DNA from: Solanum dulcamara | Taxonomy: Eukaryota; Streptophyta; Magnoliopsida; Solanales; Solanaceae | DNA: 64,000 nucleotides | Direction of reading: 5' to 3' | Assembly: GCF_947179165.1 (NCBI RefSeq) | Contig: NC_077239.1 | Location: forward strand, 67,188,634 to 67,252,633 | Shown: piece after piece, positions 57,701 to 64,000 of the stretch | How positions within the stretch are numbered: position 1 is the first letter of the stretch | Layout: every line of letters begins with the position of its first letter | Position numbers and translations under genes: made by a program | Notes under the pieces: model-generated | The model's input: the letters and a program-made list of their open reading frames with translations, nothing else | Told to the model about the DNA's origin: nothing | The model's database searches: none

Positions 57701-60700
57701 ACTATATACCCCCTATGTAATCCTGTAGCTTCATCAATTGTGTTCATGGCTTCCCAAAGGAGAGGGACTGGAACCCAGTGAGGGGGGTATTTAAACCTTG
57801 CAACATCTAGAATCAGTGCCATATCCTTTTCGGCGTGATAACCACCAATAGGTGAAAAGTGGCCTGAACCTGTCTGCCATAAGATTCAGAAGAGATGTTC
57901 CAATCTTCAGGATAAGTCAAGAAAGGGTACAAAAACCTTCATAAATAAACAATTAGCCATAATACCAATAGTACTCCTGAGGGACCAAATTCCCGATACA
58001 GCAATATACTTCTTCCCAATGATAAGCCGGAATAGAGAATCTATGTTTTTATTTACCTGTTTAAATAGGCCTCGATGATAAGATGAGATCAGATGACAAT
58101 CATCACTAGTTGTGCAGGCCATGACATGTTTACGGAAGTCATCAATGGTGCTAAGATTAGAGCGAAAAGCTTTCACCTTCGCACCTGCACAGTGAGCCAA
58201 ACATACCACTTTCCCAAAGGAGATCCCTTTCGCTTTAACCTTCTCCAATGGCTCACAGCAATCCAACATGGATTCATCGAACCATCTCCAAGGTCCTGAC
58301 AGTTTGTTGAAGCTGATAAGATAAAAGCGGCGACATTGTACCACACTATGTATGAGCTCATTGACATAAGTAGAATATGACAAGGATATGAACAACCAAG
58401 TTTTTAAGAATAAAATGTGCAGCATCAAATAGTTTCAGGTGATGAAAACTAAGAACGTAAAAGCTGTCCTCACCAAACTCCTTTTTTCCAACCTTTGACT
58501 CTTTAATATCAGTATACAATGGTAACAAAGCTATAACCCTGACATATAACAGTGGCTAGGTTTCATGTTGAGGGCAGATGAAATGAGACTGACGCCAATG
58601 CAAATCATATCAACTTACAACGCTCAGAGACAAGGCACCAACTTCTGTCCCAATCAGAGTATCTAAACAAAAGGGCAGCCCGGTGCACTAAAGCTCCGGC
58701 TATGCGCGGGGTCCGGGGAAGGGCCTGACCACAAGGGTCTATTGTACGCAGCCTTGCCTTGCATTTCTGCCAGAGGCTGTTTCCAAGGCTTGAACATGTG
58801 ACCTCCTGGTCACATGGTGAGTATCTAAACAATAAAAAACAAAGAGAACTACACATCTCTGTGCTTACATTTTATAACTAACATGAGCAGGAGATAGGCA
58901 AAAATTATTGGAAAATACAAACATAAAAACCTTTTTCATCAAACAAAATAAACATAAAAAGAGCCCAAGACCTTATTAACAATTCAGGAGGTAAGGCCAT
59001 GAAAAAGTGAAGATCACAATCATGAGGAAGGATAGGAACACAACTTCAGTAGATGATAGGAGATAGCAGAGTTACCTTTCCATTTTCTTCCTGGATCAAT
59101 AGCAAGGGCATTCAAGACCATGGAAAGGCTAGCCAAACCACAATATGCTGGCTCAGATTGTGTCTGAAAATAAGAGATCAACTTGAAAAATCCTTCCATT
59201 GTTCCATTCTGGATGGCCTCCAAAAAAAGTTGCTGCAGTTCCAAAAACAAGCGAAAATCAGTACAAAAAAGAAGTAACACTAACTGAATAAACTAGAATA
59301 TTATCAGGCGTTCTAGTATCTGGAAGTAAATGTCATCAACTCTGGACAATGAGCAGTGAATTGGTGTTGTTATGAATGGGCCCAAACCAGTATTAACAAA
59401 TGGGCCAGTGGACAAATTGCATAAAAGCCTCAGGCAAAAGCAGCCCCAACACCATTTTAGGTGGCTATGTTTGGGATCCAGAGATATAAATAGTGCTTTG
59501 TGGGACAATTTAAGTATGTGAATATTGTTCAAGTGTCTGTATCTCCTCATCCCCTTTCTCTGTTCTTCTCACCCCCTTTCTTAGGGCTCATTTGGACATC
59601 GATATGAAATCAGATTGATTTAAAGTTGAAGTTTTGTTTGGACATGCAATTTTGGATTTCTTAAAGTTGTATATTTTTTCATAAACATGAAAACTCCACA
59701 AAGTTGTGAAAACTATCAAAATTTCCCCAATTTTTATACTATCTTGCCAAATGAGCAAATCATAGTTCAAAAAAAAAGATATTGGAACATCTTAAGGCAC
59801 CACATTGATATATCACATATCTCCATTTTTTTTATAAATAAATGTTTGTAATTACAAACTTTCAAATACACATAATTTTACAAAGATCCATTAGTCAACA
59901 ATAGTAGTAATTAGTTAGACTTTACTATAATCCTTCCCTATGTTGCTCGGACCCGGCACTTTTGCCGCCGTACCCGTGCGACGTGACACCGACACAGGTT
60001 TCGGTACGGAATTCGTGTCAGATCCGGTCAATAGAGATAGGGCCCTTTGACCGAAATTCATGACCACATTAAAGAAAATTTTTGAGATTATGATTTCTCA
60101 AGATAACAAAAGGCAGAGATTTGAAGACATGGGATGGCATACCTTCAATATTATGTGGAAAATTTAACTAGTTTCTCTATCTCCGTTTCAGATGTCTTCA
60201 ACATTGTTTGCTTAGCAGAGTGGTCGACTTGCCTTGCGTATATGCAACAGGTGGGAAGGGCTTGAATAGGTCCATAATTTTTTTTATTTCGATTTTCATG
60301 GTTGCTGAGAAGAAGAGAGATTAAAGAAATTGGGGAAGATGACTGGGTCAACAAGCTGGGGAAGATGACTCAGTTTCTTTTGATTCTTTCAAGAGTTAGT
60401 GGTGGGCGTATTTCAGAAACTCCTCTATGTGATAGAAGGGCTAGGTTTTGATCGATATTAAAATTGGCAGCGGATCAATTAGAAAGGATAAGTGTTAGGC
60501 TCGAAGAACGTTGGGAGGTTAATGGCTATGATGCTCGAACTCTTCAAAAATGTCAATGGGTGCATGCTAGATTCTCTAAAAGTAGTGTATTTTTGGAGAA
60601 TCCGACACGGATGCGGCATCGAAAGTGAAGAGTCCGAGCAACTTAGGTTAATGGGATTGGTGAGAGTTTGTGCATTAAGGTTTGACATATGTATTTCTTA

Positions 60701-62022
60701 AGTACATGTTTTCTTCTTGTTGATTTCTTTATATTATGTTGTGGGTATCGGATTGACCAATGATGCCTATCAGTATGTGTTGTTTGTACTGATACTACTC
60801 TTGCTATGCCACTTGGCATAGTTTGGTTGCACGGTCAGTGATGTTCCATAGGTGGACGAAAATGATTCTCCAACAACTTCTACTTTTCCTTCCTATTGGT
60901 GGGAGCTGTGTCATTACTTTATTTATACATTGTATCTTTAGAAGTTCTTGTACCTGTTTAGACTAGTATTCTTGAAAGTGTTAAGAGTGTCTCTTGTAAT
61001 CAATCTTGGAGTTTTAATCTAATATATAGCGACTACATAACTCTTTTGGCCAATTATTTGTATTTTGTTAAACTTCCGCATGATATTTCCGTTTAGAGAA
61101 TTGAGGATTCTCCTACTTAGATGTTAGAGTAGGTGCCCGCACGGGCTTGGTGGGTTGGATCGTGAGACAGAATGACTAGAACAGTAACAGCCAGGGTAGC
61201 ACCAATACCAATATCGTTAATAGTTTCAAGACATATTATTTGCCATAATTTCTTAGATTCACGTGACAGTGTGTGGCCCTTCACATGTTGTGATCATACT
61301 TGTCACTTGGCCTCTCATTTTGGTATCCTTCTTCAAAGTTCTAAAGCCTGACTACTTTACTGCTCCTATAAATTGAAGAGCTTACAGAGAACATGTATGA
61401 TGAAGAAGCAGTAGAACATAGCAAACTTCAGTAACCAAAAGTTCTTTTTTCTCAATCATCTTGCTTGTTTTTATAGTAATTATATTTTGTTGTGCATGTT
61501 CCTCTTATAGAGATGGCTAGTTTAATCGTGGGAAAACATTTCATGTAGCTGAAATAGTTTCTTAGGACAGTACCTAGCACGACCCAAGCATCACTCGTAC
61601 TCACTTATCAATATATATATTATATTATTGTTGTTACTATATCCGTGTTCCCAACATACACTTCTCATCTCCCTTGTATCCTTTGTTACATTCGCTGTTA
61701 TGTCCAAATCAACTTAGAATAACCAAATAATCTAACGGATCAAACTCAGAGACGGATCGATTACCTTCCGCTTGAACTATCTATGTATTTTTTCTAAAAA
61801 AATATACTTACACTAAGTTAGCAGAGCAGAAAAAAATCCAAACGGATGCATACCAAAATTACAGATTTAAAAGTCAACCAATCAGTAGCAAATTGGATAA
61901 TTGAAAATAGAACATGAGAAACCCTAAGTAGAGTAGCATAAAGTTACCTTTCCTTCATTAGAAGCGAAATCAATAGCCGGAGGGGACGGAAGAACTCGGC
62001 GATACAAACCCGCCATCGCCAT
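54718..62022 (-). CDS. PCS1: Phytochelatin synthase, eight exons, 501 aa
   Basis: Exons on the minus strand: 61948..62022, 59076..59232, 58057..58295, 57710..57873, 56911..56962, 56113..56340, 55456..55959 and 54718..54804. All junctions are GT-AG, and the summed 1,506 nt give 501 residues, the usual length. The enzyme (gamma-glutamylcysteine dipeptidyltranspeptidase) makes phytochelatins from glutathione in the cytosol when heavy metals are present. The catalytic triad is intact: Cys56 in AYCGLASL, His162 in [12 protein letters not shown], Asp180 in ALILDVARF. The variable C-terminal half has the Cys-rich metal-sensing region ([27 protein letters not shown]). The start is the first ATG, giving [19 protein letters not shown]. 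No defect was seen. Introns 1, 2 and 4 carry transposon insertions. Confidence 0.97.
57059..57383 (-). mobile_element. RTE-related retroposon in phytochelatin synthase intron 4, long TSD
   Basis: The minus-strand element ends in a short (TTG)n tail (CAACAACAACAAC at the left edge) and contains GTCTGGGGAGGGTAGAGTGT, also present in the RTE LINE at 14839..15999. That region is duplicated in tandem (period about 107 bp, starting near 57091 and 57198). The flanks match: GTAAGAAAGACCG plus AGAAGGAGAATA on both sides (57022..57058 and 57384..57411), with about 9 bases more in the left copy. No coding capacity; it is either a 5'-truncated LINE or a SINE sharing its tail. Confidence 0.8.
58671..58818 (-). 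mobile_element. Au-like SINE in phytochelatin synthase intron 2, 14-bp TSD
   Basis: On the minus strand the head carries a tRNA-like pol III promoter: an A-box-like TGACCAGGAGGTCAC and a B-box-like GTTCAAGCC. The body holds the GGTCCGGGGAAGGGCC-type phrase (plus-strand reading) of the plant Au SINE family. GAGTATCTAAACAA is repeated exactly at 58657..58670 and 58819..58832. The short 148-bp length matches a SINE. The insertion is intronic, so it does not break the gene. Confidence 0.88.
59941..60528. repeat. Repeat-derived segment in phytochelatin synthase intron 1
   Basis: It opens TGTTGCTCGGACCCGGCA, related to the ends of the adjacent palindromic MITE (60529..60643), so the two may be the ends of one larger element or separate relatives. 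The interior has no frame or known motif. Confidence 0.5.
60529..60643. mobile_element. Short palindromic MITE in phytochelatin synthase intron 1
   Basis: About 115 bp, nearly all inverted repeat: GATGCTCGAACTCTTCA at the left against TGAAGAGTCCGAGCAAC at the right, and AGATTCTCTAAAAGTAG against TTTTTGGAGAATCCGACA around the centre. A hairpin-forming repeat with no coding capacity. Confidence 0.75.
60741..61169 (+). mobile_element. LTR end fragment in phytochelatin synthase intron 1
   Basis: Opposite in orientation to 44912..45330 and similar along its length. Shared phrases (reverse complement) include TATGCCACTTGGCATAGT, TTCTCCAACA and GACTAGTATTCTTG. It ends GGATCGTGAGACA, an LTR-type end. 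The other end of the LTR is missing, so this is a truncated copy. Confidence 0.7.
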
Positions 62023-63069
62023 TTTTATCCGATCAGATTGTCCCCCAATAAATAGCACACTACTATATCTTAATTCCGCAGATTTACTGGATTCCCCGCG
62101 TTATTCAAAAGGGGGAACGCCACTTGCCAAAGATTTCTCCACTTTCACACTTTTTCTTCTTCTCATCGCTTGAACATGTTCTACTTTTCTGTTAGTTTGA
62201 CTTGCAACCCAATTAAAAGAATATATATTAAATATAAAAAAGTAATTCTTATTTAAGATACAATAAACTAATATAGTTATAAATATATATATTAGTCATG
62301 TCTTATTTACATAAAAAAAAATAGTCAAAATCATAAGAAATATATAGTGACTATACAATATAGCTTCCCAAAAGTCATAGAAAATATACATTGATTATAC
62401 AATATAAATTACTTATACATGAGCTATACACTGAATATACATTATGATATACTCAAAAACTGAATATAACTTGACTATACATAAAATATACACTAATTAT
62501 ACATGTCTATACATGGAATGACCATTTTTTGGTAATTATTTTTGTCGAATGGCCATTTGGCGTAATTATCCCTAAGAATAATGTTAAATAAAGTATATTA
62601 GTAATATTTGTATTAGTTATGCTTACATTAATTATGAAGAGATATTTCTTATGCATTGTTTGATTTGATGTATTAAAAATAATATGCATTGCATATTTTT
62701 TCTTTAAAAAATATTTATTTTCAAAAATGTCCTCCACAAATATAATGGAAAGATACAAAAAGAATTTTGAACGGCAATTGAGTTTTTAACCATGTTAATG
62801 CTTACACCAAATTCCGTACACTACTAATACTTTAAAATCCATGATATTAATTATACACATCTTAATACACAATAGAATTTATATATAGCATAAAAAAATA
62901 TAGCAAAAAAGATACTACTAACACACCAAATTAATACATACATTATTTTTATTAATACACTTAACCAAATACCCCTAACAATTGGAATAAAGAGAGAAGT
63001 AGTTTGCATTGTATACTCAGACATATATTACATAATAAAATTAATCATATGAATATATTATCTAATTTA

Positions 63070-63113
<44 letters not shown>

Positions 63114-64000
63114 ATCTAAATTGAAATAAGTCTAAAGTTTTTTCTTTTCAACAAGAGGAATCTCAGCTGATTAGAATGCTACCAAGTTTCTTTTTTGATT
63201 GCTCTATAATTTATTAAAATTAATATGTATAATTAAAAAATATAATATATCTTAAATAATTAACCTATTTAGGTAATTGGCGTTAGAGAACATCTGCATA
63301 AAAATTTCCAAAATTGAGCTAAATATATCAATTAAAAACTTTTTTTATATATAATTTAAATAATTAAATAAAATTTATTAACAGATATAAGCATCAATTC
63401 ACCAAAAGAAAAAGGGTTCCGTACATATATATAAAATGAAAATATATGGCAAGTAGCATAAATGGACAAAATAAAAGGAATAAAGAAGAACCACTTTGTT
63501 GTGGAAAAAGAGGAAAGATAAATATTCCTATGATTAAGATATAAAAAGAAAAAGGCACAATACATAAATAGATTTTTATATTTGTAAATTCTTTTTTTCT
63601 AGCATCTCAATTTAGCCATCTTTCTAATTAATTCCTGAAATCATTCATAATTTGAAATTACCATTCATCCTCTTTGAAGGTGCTCTTCACCAAGAAAAAC
63701 CTAAAAGGAAAAAAAATTGTATTTCCTCAAGTGTTCTAATTTTAATTCACTCGTTAGTAGACTATAGCCGTGAAAAAACAATCACTCTGCAAAATAGATA
63801 TCTCCTCTAATAATTTTTTATAGCTATGATCACAAAGCCACAGAATTCTGTCATTTTCATTATCTTCACTTCACATGACTCTCTCTCTTTTTTGCTTCTT
63901 CTCTTCATCTAGTATTAATTTGTGTACATGAAGATTTTATTTATGAAAGTTGTAACGAACTCCAATAAAGAATGAGAAGTTGTTGTTTTTGTATATTTTA
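62023..64000. other. Upstream region of phytochelatin synthase and AT-rich flank
   Basis: No gene is called. There is no clear TATA box in the first 150 bases upstream of the start codon. The stretch 62220..63000 is AT-rich with repetitive CTATACA/TATACA phrases (about 62340..62530) typical of dispersed repeats, and has no reliable termini. Confidence 0.45.
63075..63111. repeat. (TA)n microsatellite
   Basis: About 18 consecutive TA dinucleotides. Confidence 0.95.

Overview
The window is a stretch of a flowering-plant nuclear genome, most likely from the nightshade family (Solanaceae). The signs are spliced plant genes with GT-AG introns, high AT content, and a dense mix of LTR retrotransposons, a plant L1 LINE, RTE LINE tails, an Au-like SINE, hAT elements and Stowaway-type MITEs. 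No bacterial or organellar features are seen. The species cannot be decided from the sequence alone.

Only two host genes look intact, both on the minus strand. One (16303..19414, three exons, 736 aa) encodes a membrane-linked long-chain fatty alcohol oxidase of the GMC/FAD family. The other (54718..62022, eight exons, 501 aa) encodes phytochelatin synthase, with its catalytic triad Cys56/His162/Asp180. A broken, intron-containing copy of the mitochondrial succinyl-CoA ligase beta subunit gene lies at 13713..14730. The three share no pathway and are simply neighbours.

Layout. 1..12752: a decayed Tork-like Ty1/copia element (plus strand) interrupted by three solo LTRs, each with a perfect 5-bp target duplication. 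13713..16008: the succinyl-CoA ligase pseudogene, carrying a MITE and followed by a 5'-truncated RTE LINE. 16303..19476: the alcohol oxidase gene and its TATA box. 19767..24797: gene-free DNA with MITEs, a 974-bp non-autonomous hAT element and a 337-bp trinucleotide microsatellite. 24798..42727: a second decayed copia element (minus strand), split by a 12-kb L1 LINE (29162..41147) bounded by a 14-bp target duplication. 42728..49640: LTR fragments of a further family, one carrying another solo LTR (46592..48751), partly enclosed by an inverted repeat. 49821..54144: MITEs and a 2.3-kb element with long inverted termini. 54718..62022: phytochelatin synthase, whose introns hold several retroposons. 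62023..64000: AT-rich upstream DNA.

Two observations stand out. First, the L1 LINE carries a 3.4-kb block after its pol ORF, flanked by direct copies of a roughly 32-bp palindromic motif. That block holds a 1,078-codon stop-free frame with internal repeats whose spacings are all multiples of three. Second, the four complete solo LTRs form a full two-by-two mosaic: two kinds of 5' half are each joined to two kinds of 3' half, as expected if LTRs were reshuffled by template switching during reverse transcription.

All homology and alignment statements come from reading the sequence by eye; no database search was run.
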